Source: Streptosporangium becharense (GTDB taxonomy: Bacteria; Actinomycetota; Actinomycetes; Streptosporangiales; Streptosporangiaceae). Taken from it: a stretch of DNA of 64,000 nt. The stretch is taken from assembly GCF_014204985.1 (NCBI RefSeq), contig NZ_JACHMP010000001.1, forward strand, positions 3,906,001-3,970,000. The letters run 5' to 3'. Made by a program: the position numbers and the translations under genes. The notes under the pieces were generated by a model. The model had not been told where the DNA came from. It made no database searches and was given only the letters and a program-made list of their open reading frames with translations. Shown here piece by piece: positions 47,310 to 56,144 of the stretch; position 1 is the stretch's first letter, and each line of letters opens with the position of its first letter.

Positions 47310-49451
47310 TCAGGACTCGGTGGTGGCCGGCTCGGGCGCCCGCCGGCCCTGCGTCCGGGACGCGGGACCGCGCCGGCCCCGGCGCTGGCGCAGCACGCGC
47401 AGGACCACGGCGGCCAGCATCACCGCGAGGGCCGCTCCCACGATCACCAGGGCGATCCCGGTGTAGCCGGTGGTCCGCACGGTCAGCTCGACCGGCGCGC
47501 CGTACTTGCGGCCGTCGGCGGTGGTGAGCTGGACCGTCACGGTGGTCTGCCCGCTGGCCGCCGCCGTCATCTGCACCGGGATGATCCGGTTCTGGCCGCC
47601 CTCGATCAGGATCGGTTCGCTGTCGGCCTCGTACGGCTCGATCCGCAGCAGGTCAGGCTTGTCGGAGGTCACCCTCAGCCGGACCAGGACCTGGCTGCGC
47701 GGGCCCTCCAGGTCGTTGCGGACGCTGATCGGCACGTCGCCGTTGGTGCCGGCCAGGGTACGCAGCCGCGACTGCTCGGTACCGGTGATGGAGACCTTGC
47801 CGATCCGGCCGTCGACGGCCGTGCCGACCTGCTGGACGTACGGCGCCGCGGCGTCGGTCTTGCCCCGCCAGGCCGAGGAGGCGAGCCGCAGCATGGCCAG
47901 GTCGAAGACGTCCACGTCCGGGGCACTGGTGATCGCGGAGGTCAGGTCGGCGCGGGCGCCGACCTTCCGGACACTCGTCATGTACTGCTTGCCGAGCTCG
48001 CGGCGCCGGTCGTCGTCGGTGTAGGTGAGGCCCGCCCGCGGGGTCACGGCGCCCTTGCGGCGCTTGACCGTGTCGATGGTGGCGGGGGCCAGCCACGGCA
48101 GGGAGGAGGCCGTCTCGACGAGGTCGGTGACGTACTTCGGGTCGGGGGCCCAGCGGCGGTGCGGGGCGGCGACCACGGTCCGCGGGCCGGTGACCGGCTC
48201 CGCGCTGATCATGGCGGTCTCCGCGATGAAGCGCTGGCGGTTCGCCAGCGCCGCCCCGGGCACCGAGGTGTCGGCGCCGACGGTCTCGCTCAGCGCCGCG
48301 TCGGCGACCAGGGCGGTGACCGTGCCGTTGACGCTCTCCAGCGCCGCGGTGGCGTCGGGGGTGGTGACGGGAGGCGGCGACGGCGGCAGGTTGAGCACGT
48401 TCAGCAGTACGGTGTCGACACCGCTGGTGGCCAGCAGGTCCAGCGCGTCGTAGTCGACCATCCCGCTGACCGGCCAGTTCACGTTGGTGATCACCTCGCG
48501 CCCGAGGGTCTCCTGCGCGACGGTCCTGGCCGCCTCGATACCGCTCCCGGTGACGTCGTCGACGCCGTTGTGGGCCAGCGCGGTCACATCGGGGTCGGCG
48601 TACGGGGTCGCCACGACGGGGTGGTCGGCCAGGGCCGTGCGCAGGTCGTCGAGCCAGGTGGTGGCCTCGGTGCTGGCGGGGCGCTGCTGGGCACGGTCCT
48701 TGACCCTGACCGTGTGCGACCTGCCCATCGCCCTCGCGTCGTCGAGCAGCGCGGGGTCGACCACCCAGGTGAGGCCCTTGGCGGAGGCGGTGTCCTGGGC
48801 GATCTTGAGCAGGTCGCCGAGCCGCTGGCCGGACGCCATGGCGGCGGGCAGGCCCTCGTCGACGAAGGTGGCGTCGTCGCTCCTGCGCGGCTGGTCGATG
48901 ATCGGCAGCACCATGGCGAGCTTGGTGCGCGCCACCTTGGTGCCCCGGGGCATGTAGGTCACCACGGTGCGCTGGGTGGCGATCTGCTGCCCGTAGGAGT
49001 CGAGCACCTCGATCATGATCGGGTAGACGCCGAAGCGGGTCAGGCTCAGCAGTTGCGGGGTGAAGGTGAACTCCCACGGCGTCTTGGCCGAGGGGGCGAG
49101 CGGTGCCTGGATGTAACGCTGGTCACGCCAGGCGCCCGGCTGCAGGCCCTGCCCGCTCAGGTAGGCGTCCAGCTCGGCCCGCTGCGTGAAGGGCTGCTGC
49201 GCGTAACGCATCTGGATGCGCAGACCGGCCAGGGTCTCGGTGCCCGCGTTGACCAGGGAACCGGCCACCTTGATCTCGGTGGTCGGCTCACGGGGGGCGT
49301 CCGGTCCGATCTCCTCCAGCACGAGCTGGGCGTTCAGACGGCTGACCGTGGTCGTCCGGGCGCTCGCCGCATCCGGGACGACCACCGCCGCCGGCATGAA
49401 CAGCGTGGTGGTGAGTACGGTGAGCAGCGCGGCCTTGTGGATGGGGATCAC
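47310..49451 (-). CDS. DUF6049 exported membrane-anchored protein (Rv3909-type)
   Basis: A 713-residue exported protein. It has a signal peptide (about residues 5-30), a long extracellular region with beta-sandwich and alpha/beta segments, a C-terminal transmembrane helix (GIALVIVGAALAVMLAAVVLRVL), and a short Arg-rich tail. It lies between pcnA/YbaK and murJ, as Rv3909 does in M. tuberculosis, where no function is firmly known. Its conserved link to murJ suggests a role in envelope assembly outside the membrane. No catalytic motif is recognised. Confidence 0.85.
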   Translation of the reverse strand: MIPIHKAALLTVLTTTLFMPAAVVVPDAASARTTTVSRLNAQLVLEEIGPDAPREPTTEIKVAGSLVNAGTETLAGLRIQMRYAQQPFTQRAELDAYLSGQGLQPGAWRDQRYIQAPLAPSAKTPWEFTFTPQLLSLTRFGVYPIMIEVLDSYGQQIATQRTVVTYMPRGTKVARTKLAMVLPIIDQPRRSDDATFVDEGLPAAMASGQRLGDLLKIAQDTASAKGLTWVVDPALLDDARAMGRSHTVRVKDRAQQRPASTEATTWLDDLRTALADHPVVATPYADPDVTALAHNGVDDVTGSGIEAARTVAQETLGREVITNVNWPVSGMVDYDALDLLATSGVDTVLLNVLNLPPSPPPVTTPDATAALESVNGTVTALVADAALSETVGADTSVPGAALANRQRFIAETAMISAEPVTGPRTVVAAPHRRWAPDPKYVTDLVETASSLPWLAPATIDTVKRRKGAVTPRAGLTYTDDDRRRELGKQYMTSVRKVGARADLTSAITSAPDVDVFDLAMLRLASSAWRGKTDAAAPYVQQVGTAVDGRIGKVSITGTEQSRLRTLAGTNGDVPISVRNDLEGPRSQVLVRLRVTSDKPDLLRIEPYEADSEPILIEGGQNRIIPVQMTAAASGQTTVTVQLTTADGRKYGAPVELTVRTTGYTGIALVIVGAALAVMLAAVVLRVLRQRRGRRGPASRTQGRRAPEPATTES

Positions 49452-49497
49452 GTGCCGGCCATGGGTCGAGTACGGCGCACGCCCGCAATGCTATGGC

Positions 49498-50019
49498 CTA
49501 TCCGGCCAGAGGAAAGGTCATCGGCTCCCTTCGGGGGCCGGGCCGGGTCAGGTCGACGATCTTCCCCGGAACCAGCGCGAGCAGGTGGTCGGCGCGGATC
49601 AGGAGCGCCGTGCGACGCTCCCCGATGGGGGTGTAAACGGGCACGGCGGTGCCGGTGAGCCGCTCGTCCACCAGCACCGTCAGCTCGTCGGGCAGCAGCA
49701 GCGGGCAGACCAGTCCCGCGGCGTAGTCGGTGGCGGCGTTGACGGTGTAGTCGGGGGCGTGCCGGATCCGGCGGGCACCCAGGACGCCGCCGACCACATC
49801 GAGGAGAGGAGGGGAGCCGACCGAGGTGACGACCGCCACAGGCTCCTGACCGATCCGGGTCGTGACCTCGTAGACCGTCACGCCCACACAGACCGCCGGG
49901 CTCACCGACAGCACCTCCGGCAGCTCGTCGACACACGTCATCGCGCGCGGAAGGCGTACGATCTCATGATGGACCTGGTGTGCGAGGAGCCAGCGGTGGA
50001 TCGCGAGGGCGTCCTTCAT
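49498..50019 (-). CDS. YbaK/EbsC-like (aminoacyl-tRNA deacylase) protein
   Basis: A 173-residue YbaK-fold protein. ATG 50019 is supported by AAGGAG; the frame to 50112 is longer but without a ribosome site. MKDALAIHRWLLAHQVHHEIVRLP is the usual opening of YbaK proteins, which hydrolyse mischarged Cys/Ala/Ser-tRNA. The usual active-site Lys in a VYKTL-type strand is not found; the aligned part reads VYEVTTRIG. Activity is therefore doubtful. It is divergent from the CCA-adding enzyme, another tRNA 3'-end enzyme. Confidence 0.75.
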   Translation of the reverse strand: MKDALAIHRWLLAHQVHHEIVRLPRAMTCVDELPEVLSVSPAVCVGVTVYEVTTRIGQEPVAVVTSVGSPPLLDVVGGVLGARRIRHAPDYTVNAATDYAAGLVCPLLLPDELTVLVDERLTGTAVPVYTPIGERRTALLIRADHLLALVPGKIVDLTRPGPRREPMTFPLAG

Positions 50020-50139
50020 GTATCTGCTCCTTGCCTCGACGCACGGCCCCCGAGGTTCCCTGACTGACCGTAACCTGGTGATCGCTTCAGGTGTATCCCC
50101 GTAGGGGAACATGTTCCGTAACCGAAGGACCTACCCGGC

Positions 50140-51588
50140 TTGTCCCTTTCAAATCTGACCCAGACCCAGCGCGACGGCATGGCCGAGCTGTTCCGGAAGA
50201 TCGCACCCGTCGCCGACGAACTCGGCGAGCTCTTCGCCGCCAAGGGCTACCAGATCGCCCTCGTGGGCGGCTCCGTCCGCGACGTTCTCCTGGGCAGGAT
50301 CGGCAACGACCTCGACCTGACCACCGACGCGCGTCCCGAGGCGGTCCTGGAGCTCGTCCGCGACTGGGCCGACTCCGTCTGGACGATCGGCATCGACTTC
50401 GGCACGGTCGGGGCCCGCAAGGGCGGGTGGATGCTGGAGATCACCACCTACCGCAGTGAGTCCTACGACCCGGCCTCGCGCAAGCCCGAGGTCGCCTACG
50501 GCGACACCCTGGAGGGCGACCTGGCCCGGCGTGACTTCGCCGTCAACGCCATGGCGCTGCGCCTGGCGTCGCGCGAGTTCGTCGACCCCCACGGCGGCCT
50601 CGACGACCTGCACGCCAAGGTGCTGCGCACCCCCGGCCCTCCGGAGCGGTCCTTCGACGACGACCCGCTGCGGATGCTCCGCGCCGCCCGGTTCGCCAGC
50701 CAGCTCGGCTTCACCGTCGACCCGGCGGCCCTCGCCGCGATGACCGCGATGGCCGACCGCATCGACATCGTCTCCGCCGAGCGGATCCGCGACGAGCTGG
50801 ACAAGCTCATCGGCGGCGACCACCCCCGCCAGGGGCTGAGGCTGCTCGTCGACTCGGGGCTCGCCGGACACGTCCTGCCCGAGCTGCCCAAGCTGCGGCT
50901 GGAGATCGACGAGCACCACCGGCACAAGGACGTCTACGAGCACACGCTGATCGTCCTGGAGCAGGCGATCGACCTGGAGGAGAACGGTCCCGACCGGATC
51001 CTGCGCTGGGCCGCCCTCCTGCACGACGTGGGCAAGCCCAAGACCCGCCGCCACGAGCCCGGCGGCCGGGTCTCCTTCCACCACCACGAGGTGGTCGGCG
51101 CCCAGCTGACCAGGAAGCGCCTGACGGAGCTGAGGTTCCCCAAGGACGTGGTGGCCGACGTGTCCCGCCTGGTGGAGCTGCACCTGCGCTTCCACGGGTA
51201 CGGCACGGGCGAGTGGACCGACTCGGCCGTACGCCGCTACGTCCGCGACGCGGGGCACCTGCTGGAGCAGCTGCACAAACTGACCCGCGCCGACTGCACC
51301 ACCCGCAACAGGCGCAAGGCCCAGCTGCTGTCGCAGACCTACGACCAGCTGGAGGAGCGCATCGCCCGGCTGGCGGAGGAGGAGGAGCTCGGCAAGATCC
51401 GTCCCGAGCTCGACGGCAACGAGATCCAGGAGCTCCTCGGCATCCCGCCGGGCCCGATCGTGGGACGCGCCTACAAGTTCCTGCTGGAGATGCGCCTCGA
51501 CCGCGGCGTCGTCGGCAAGGAGGCCGCCACCCGGGCCCTGCTCGACTGGGCGGAGGAGAACGGGGTGGCGGCCGAGCGCCCCGCCTGA
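50140..51588 (+). CDS. pcnA: CCA tRNA nucleotidyltransferase
   Basis: A 482-residue class II nucleotidyltransferase that adds or repairs the CCA end of tRNA. The catalytic signature GGSVRDVLLG...NDLDLTT is at residues 43-65, ARRDFAVNAMAL follows, and an HD domain is present (ALLHDVGKPKTRRH). TTG 50140 is taken as start with AAGGAC upstream. It is the actinobacterial PcnA-type next to the murJ block. CCA addition is needed because the tRNA-Ile here lacks an encoded CCA. Confidence 0.95.
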   Translation: MSLSNLTQTQRDGMAELFRKIAPVADELGELFAAKGYQIALVGGSVRDVLLGRIGNDLDLTTDARPEAVLELVRDWADSVWTIGIDFGTVGARKGGWMLEITTYRSESYDPASRKPEVAYGDTLEGDLARRDFAVNAMALRLASREFVDPHGGLDDLHAKVLRTPGPPERSFDDDPLRMLRAARFASQLGFTVDPAALAAMTAMADRIDIVSAERIRDELDKLIGGDHPRQGLRLLVDSGLAGHVLPELPKLRLEIDEHHRHKDVYEHTLIVLEQAIDLEENGPDRILRWAALLHDVGKPKTRRHEPGGRVSFHHHEVVGAQLTRKRLTELRFPKDVVADVSRLVELHLRFHGYGTGEWTDSAVRRYVRDAGHLLEQLHKLTRADCTTRNRRKAQLLSQTYDQLEERIARLAEEEELGKIRPELDGNEIQELLGIPPGPIVGRAYKFLLEMRLDRGVVGKEAATRALLDWAEENGVAAERPA

Positions 51589-51674
51589 CACCCGGGGCCG
51601 GGCGGCCGTCCACCCGGCGCTGCCCGGCTCTCCCGGGGAGAGCGTCCCGGGAAGAGCCGCGACGGCGGCGACCC

Positions 51675-51730
51675 CCGGGGCGACGCCCCGGAGAGGGGCA
51701 CGACGACGGCGGTCCGGGGCGACGCCCCGG
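51675..51730. terminator. Two identical hairpins between pcnA and the MFS gene
   Basis: CCGGGGCGACGCCCCGG occurs exactly at 51675-51691 and again at 51714-51730, each a 7-bp stem. Duplicated hairpins separate these convergent genes. Confidence 0.7.
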
Positions 51731-51736
51731 GCGGGG

Positions 51737-53026
51737 TCACGACGACAGCGGCTCGCGCGTCCGGGCGGGCGTGACGGCACGGTAGACCAGGGCACCCGCC
51801 AGGTATCCGGCGGTGATGACGGCCAGCACGACCGTCGACTTGCCGTCCGCCGGCAGCAGCATCGCGGCCACGGCCGCGGCCAGTACGTAGGTGCCGTTGA
51901 AGAGCATGTCGTAGATCGAGAACGCCCTGCCGAGGTAGGCGTCCTCGACGTCGCGCTGGACGGCGGTGTCGGCGCAGATCTTGATGCTCTGCCCGGCGAC
52001 GCCGAGCACGAGGCCGGCGACCGCGAAGCCCCACTGGCGGAAGGGCAGGCCCAGCACCAGGGTCAGCACCCCGGCCGTCACGAGCATGGCCGGCACCCAC
52101 CGCTCGATCGTGAAGCGCTCGGTCGCCCACGGCGTGACGAGGATGGCCAGGAAGTAGCCGACCCCCGAGGTGGCGACCACCAGGGTGGCCGCGTTCAGCG
52201 CGTCCTCGGCGTTCTCCGCGAAGTAGTAACGCGACAGCATGACCAGCATCGCGGTGCACATGCCGTACATGAACCGGTGGGTGGCCATCGCCCCCATCGC
52301 CGCCGCGGCGGCCCGGTGGTGGACGATGTGTCGCGCTCCGTCGAGCAGGCCGCTCAGCACGTGGCGCACCGCCTCACGGGCCTGCGGCCGGTCGGGGTCG
52401 AAGGCGGGGCCGAGCAGCTGCCTGCCCATCGTCCGGGCGATGAGGGCGCTCAGCCCGAAGACGAGACCGGAGACGGCCAGCAGCACCGCGGTGCCGCGGT
52501 GGTCGGTCCCGAAGATCATCCGGAGCAGGTAGCCCACGCCGATCCCGACGAAGGTCAGCACGGTGCCGGAGGTGGGGGTGACCGCGTTGGCCACCATCAG
52601 CCGCTCCGCCGGGACGACGTGTGGGAGCGACGCCCCCAGCGCGGCCAGGAAGAACCGGTTCACCCCGAGCACGCCGAGCGCCGCGGCGTAGAAGACCGCG
52701 TCGGGCGCCTCCGCGGCGACGAGCACCGCCGTCGTCAGCAGCAGCGCCCCGCGGACCAGCGGCGCGATGACCAGGATCTGCCGGCGCGACCAGCGGTCGA
52801 TGAACACCCCGACGAAGGGGCCCAGGATCGAGTACGGCAGGAACAGGACGGCCAGACCCGCGGCGATCTGCACGGCGCTCGTGCTTTTCTCCGGGCTGAA
52901 GAACGCGAATCCGGCCACCGCGAACTGGAAGATCCCATCGGAGAACTGCGAGACCAGACGGGTCCCGTACAGCCGCCGGAAGTCCCGACCTTCCAGGACC
53001 ACGCGTAGATCGGATACGAATGACAC
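51737..53026 (-). CDS. MFS transporter
   Basis: A 429-residue major facilitator protein with about 12 hydrophobic helices. The loop motif DRWSRRQILVIA between helices 2 and 3 is typical of MFS A-motif variants. The domain order and the PHVVPAERLMVANA segment resemble the MFS_3/enterobactin-exporter-like group. Substrate is unknown. GTG start at 53026. It is divergent from the IPP isomerase gene and converges on pcnA. Confidence 0.88.
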   Translation of the reverse strand: MSFVSDLRVVLEGRDFRRLYGTRLVSQFSDGIFQFAVAGFAFFSPEKSTSAVQIAAGLAVLFLPYSILGPFVGVFIDRWSRRQILVIAPLVRGALLLTTAVLVAAEAPDAVFYAAALGVLGVNRFFLAALGASLPHVVPAERLMVANAVTPTSGTVLTFVGIGVGYLLRMIFGTDHRGTAVLLAVSGLVFGLSALIARTMGRQLLGPAFDPDRPQAREAVRHVLSGLLDGARHIVHHRAAAAAMGAMATHRFMYGMCTAMLVMLSRYYFAENAEDALNAATLVVATSGVGYFLAILVTPWATERFTIERWVPAMLVTAGVLTLVLGLPFRQWGFAVAGLVLGVAGQSIKICADTAVQRDVEDAYLGRAFSIYDMLFNGTYVLAAAVAAMLLPADGKSTVVLAVITAGYLAGALVYRAVTPARTREPLSS

Positions 53027-53160
53027 GCGCTCAGCCTACGCGTGACATCCCGGGGCACGGCATCGGGAACATCCCCGATACGGGCCCGGACCGCCGGTCT
53101 TTACCATGGGTATCGGCGATGCGGCGCGGGGGGCAGGGCCGGTCACGTACTCTCGATCGA

Positions 53161-53742
53161 GTGACACCTGAAGAACACGTCGTGCTCGTCGACGCCGACG
53201 GCAACGCGATCGGTACGGCGGCCAAGGCCACGGTGCACGGCACCGACACGCCTCTCCACCTGGCCTTCTCCAGCTACGTGTTCGACGAGCGGGGCCGGGT
53301 GCTCCTGTCCCGCCGGGCATCGCACAAGGTCACCTGGCCGGGGGTGTGGACCAACAGTTGCTGCGGCCACCCGCTGCCCGGCGAGCCGCTGCCCGGCGCG
53401 GTGACCCGCCGGCTCGCCCACGAGCTCGGCCTGCGGGCCGCCCGGGTCGACCTGGTGTTGCCGCGCTTCTCCTACCGTGCCGTCATGGACAACGGCATCG
53501 TCGAGCGGGAGCTGTGCCCGGTCTACCGGGCGGTCGTCGACGCCGACGCGGTGCCCAACCCCGACGAGGTCGACGACGTCCGCTGGATGCCGTGGAAGGA
53601 GTTCGCCGAGGAGGTCCTCGACGACCGCCTGGCGATCTCCCCCTGGTGCCGGGAGCAGGTGCCGCAGCTCACCGAGCTGGGCGCCGACCCGCTCGCCTGG
53701 AGCCCCGCCGACCCCGCCGAGCTGCCGCCCGCCGCGCGCTGA
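53161..53742 (+). CDS. idi: Isopentenyl-diphosphate delta-isomerase, type I
   Basis: A 193-residue Nudix-fold isomerase that interconverts IPP and DMAPP for isoprenoid, undecaprenol and quinone synthesis. The catalytic cysteine is Cys67 in TNSCCGHP, with metal/acid motif ERELCPVYRA and the opening FSSYVFDERGRVLLSRR. GTG at 53161. It is followed by a very strong palindromic terminator. Conserved next to ino1 in this window only by position. Confidence 0.95.
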   Translation: MTPEEHVVLVDADGNAIGTAAKATVHGTDTPLHLAFSSYVFDERGRVLLSRRASHKVTWPGVWTNSCCGHPLPGEPLPGAVTRRLAHELGLRAARVDLVLPRFSYRAVMDNGIVERELCPVYRAVVDADAVPNPDEVDDVRWMPWKEFAEEVLDDRLAISPWCREQVPQLTELGADPLAWSPADPAELPPAAR

Positions 53743-53785
53743 CGGGGTGGTCCGGCGCCGCCCGGCCCGCGCCGGTCGTCCCAAG

Positions 53786-53829
53786 CCGACGAAAGGCTCT
53801 CCACCCGCGGGTGGAGAGCCTTTCGTCGG
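53786..53829. terminator. 44-bp perfect palindrome terminator after idi
   Basis: A 22-bp arm beginning CCGACGAAAGGCTCTCCACC at 53786 is followed immediately by its exact inverse to 53829. It separates convergent idi and ino1 and can stop transcription from both sides. Confidence 0.9.
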
Positions 53830-53896
53830 TCAGTGGTCCTCGCCGGCGCCGAAGCGGACGCCGGACCGGTACCCGATCCGGCACAGAACCGCTGCC

Positions 53897-53936
53897 GGAT
53901 CGGTGCCGGTTCAGGAGGATCGGTGCCGGTTCAGGA
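53897..53936. repeat. 20-bp perfect tandem duplication
   Basis: GGATCGGTGCCGGTTCAGGA occurs twice head-to-tail (53897-53916, 53917-53936), just downstream of the ino1 stop. Confidence 0.85.
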
Positions 53937-53952
53937 CCCGCTCACGGCAGGC

Positions 53953-55032
53953 TCAGCGCTCGACCTCGCCGCGGATGAACTTCTCCACGTACTCGTGGGC
54001 CTCCTCGTCGGAGTACTGCTCCGGCGGAGACTTCATGAAGTACGAGGAGGCCGACAGGATCGGGCCCGCGATGCCCCGGTCAAGGGCGATCTTCGCGGCA
54101 CGGACCGCGTCGATGATGACACCGGCGGAGTTGGGGGAGTCCCACACCTCCAGCTTGTATTCCAGGTTGAGCGGGGTGTCGCCGAAGGACCTGCCCTCCA
54201 GGCGCACGTAGGCCCACTTGCGGTCGTCCAGCCACGGCACGTGGTCGGAGGGGCCGATGTGCACGTCGGCCTTGCGCATCTCGTGCGGGATCTGGGAGGT
54301 GACCGACTGCGTCTTGGAGATCTTCTTGGACTGCAGGCGCTTGCGCTCCAGCATGTTCATGAAGTCCATGTTGCCGCCGAAGTTCAGCTGGTAGGTGCGG
54401 AGCAGTTCGACCCCGCGGTCCTCGAACAGCTTGGCCATCACGCGGTGCGTGATGGTCGCCCCGACCTGCGACTTGATGTCGTCGCCGACGATCGGCACAC
54501 CGGCGTCGACGAACTTCTGAGCCCACTCCGGGTCCGAGGCGATGAACACCGGCAGCGCGTTGACGAAGGCGACCTTGGCGTCGAGAGCGCACTGGGCGTA
54601 GAAGCGGTCGGCCTCCTCCGAACCCACCGGGAGGTAGGAGACGAGCACGTCGACCTCGGCGTCCTTGAGGACCTGGACGACGTCGACCGGGGCGTCGTCG
54701 GACTCCTCGACCATCTCCCGGTAGTACTCGCCGAGCCCGTCCAGGGTGTGACCGCGCTGCACGGTGACACCCAGCGGCGGCACGTCGCAAATCTTAATGG
54801 TGTTGTTCTCCGAGGCCACGATCGCTTCGGACAGGTCACGCCCCACCTTTTTGGCGTCAACGTCGAACGCGGCGACGAATTCGACGTCACCCACGTGGTA
54901 ATCGCCGAACTTGACGTGCATCAGGCCCGGCACCCGGGTGCCGGGGTCGGCGTCCCTGTAGTAGTGCACGCCCTGCACGAGCGACGCGGCGCAGTTGCCG
55001 ACACCGACAATGGCTACGCGCACCGAACCCAT
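53953..55032 (-). CDS. ino1: myo-Inositol-1-phosphate synthase
   Basis: A 359-residue NAD-dependent enzyme that makes inositol-1-phosphate from glucose-6-phosphate, feeding phosphatidylinositol, mannosylated lipids and mycothiol. ATG 55032 follows AGGGGAG. The Rossmann motif [14 protein letters not shown] is at the N-terminus, and the C-terminal NTPxxLxxxLxVxD-like region reads [19 protein letters not shown] with catalytic lysines. It is 31 bp downstream of a PadR regulator on the same strand. Confidence 0.95.
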   Translation of the reverse strand: MGSVRVAIVGVGNCAASLVQGVHYYRDADPGTRVPGLMHVKFGDYHVGDVEFVAAFDVDAKKVGRDLSEAIVASENNTIKICDVPPLGVTVQRGHTLDGLGEYYREMVEESDDAPVDVVQVLKDAEVDVLVSYLPVGSEEADRFYAQCALDAKVAFVNALPVFIASDPEWAQKFVDAGVPIVGDDIKSQVGATITHRVMAKLFEDRGVELLRTYQLNFGGNMDFMNMLERKRLQSKKISKTQSVTSQIPHEMRKADVHIGPSDHVPWLDDRKWAYVRLEGRSFGDTPLNLEYKLEVWDSPNSAGVIIDAVRAAKIALDRGIAGPILSASSYFMKSPPEQYSDEEAHEYVEKFIRGEVER

Positions 55033-55063
55033 GGCACTCGCTCCCCTTTGTTGTGACTGGTCG

Positions 55064-55747
55064 TCAGTTGTCATCCGAGGCGGTATGCCGCCCCGGGTCA
55101 TCCGCTCCGGGCGCGGGCGCCCGGGACGTTCCTTCTCGCCCTGCCTGCCCGGCCTCCTGCTCCTCGCCCGCCGGGGCCGCCCGCCGTTCGGTGGCGATCA
55201 GCTCGTTCAGCCAGCGCACCTCGCGTTCGACCGACTCCAGGCCGTGCCGCTGGAGCTCCAGGGTGTAGCTGTCCAGCCGCTCCCTGGTGCGGGCGAGCGC
55301 GGTGCGCACGGCGTCGAGCCGCTCCTCCAGCCGGCTGCGGCGTCCTTCGAGGATGCGCAGGCGCACCTCGGCCTCGGTGTGCCGGAAGAAGGCGAAATGC
55401 ACCCCGAAGCTCTCGTCCTCCCACGCGGACGGACCGGCCTGGGTGAGGAGCGTCTGCAGGCGCTCCTTGCCCTCCGCCGTCAGCTTGTAGACGATCTTCG
55501 ACCGGCGGCCGGGGATCGGGAGGGGGCTCTCCGCGGCGGTACCGGTCGTCTCCGCCCCGCCGTCTTCGACGATGAGGCCGTCGGCCAGCAGCTGACGCAG
55601 GCACGGGTAGAGCGAGCCGTAGGAGAACGCGCGGAACATGCCGAGTAGAGCATTGAGGCGTTTACGCAGCTCGTAGCCGTGTAGCGGGGTCTCGTGCAGC
55701 GACCCGAGCACGGCGAGCTCCAGCACCCCGCCACGTCCACCGGCCAC
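55064..55747 (-). CDS. PadR-family transcriptional regulator
   Basis: A 227-residue PadR regulator. GTG 55747 is chosen for GAGGTGG upstream and the typical start [27 protein letters not shown]; the open frame goes to 55861. The N-terminal winged helix (about 8-95) includes [17 protein letters not shown]. The C-terminal region is a long coiled-coil dimerisation segment (about 110-195) and ends in a disordered tail. It is cotranscribed with ino1 and a palindrome just upstream is its probable operator. Confidence 0.92.
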   Translation of the reverse strand: MAGGRGGVLELAVLGSLHETPLHGYELRKRLNALLGMFRAFSYGSLYPCLRQLLADGLIVEDGGAETTGTAAESPLPIPGRRSKIVYKLTAEGKERLQTLLTQAGPSAWEDESFGVHFAFFRHTEAEVRLRILEGRRSRLEERLDAVRTALARTRERLDSYTLELQRHGLESVEREVRWLNELIATERRAAPAGEEQEAGQAGREGTSRAPAPGADDPGRHTASDDN

Positions 55748-55770
55748 TGGAAACCACCACCTCTCGCGTC

Positions 55771-55791
55771 GATGTATCGAGCCGATACATC
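55771..55791. promoter_or_regulatory. Probable PadR operator
   Basis: GATGTATCG (55771-55779) and CGATACATC (55783-55791) form a perfect 9-bp inverted repeat with ATGTATC/GATACAT core, the usual PadR-type site, 24 bp before the padR start. Confidence 0.85.
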
Positions 55792-56144
55792 CACAGGATA
55801 CGTCTGACCAACATAAGACCGCAATCAACGACTTTCCCAAGAGGTTGGGGGCAAACGGCAAAAAGCCGTAGTGTGACGCCTATGTGGTCACGGTGCGCGG
55901 AGGTGGGGCATGACCCTCGCGCGGCTCGGCCGCATTTCCATTACGGGGAATCCCGCGTCCATCCGGGAGAGGTCTGTCAAGGTTGTTTGCAGAACCACCT
56001 GGCGATCTCGTTCGTCCTCGGTAACGGAGATCCAACCGAATAGGACGGCTACCAGTGAGCCAAGGCGACGGGATCACTTACGATCAGGGGGTAATCTCGC
56101 CCGCCTGCACGCCGTCGTAGACCCTGATGACCGAACGAGGACGC
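55792..56144. other. Divergent promoter region between padR and the PBP gene
   Basis: About 350 bp with lower GC than neighbours (for example TTTCCCAAGAGG, GCAAAAAGCC near 55850) and no supported gene. It probably carries promoters for the PBP and for padR-ino1. Confidence 0.55.
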
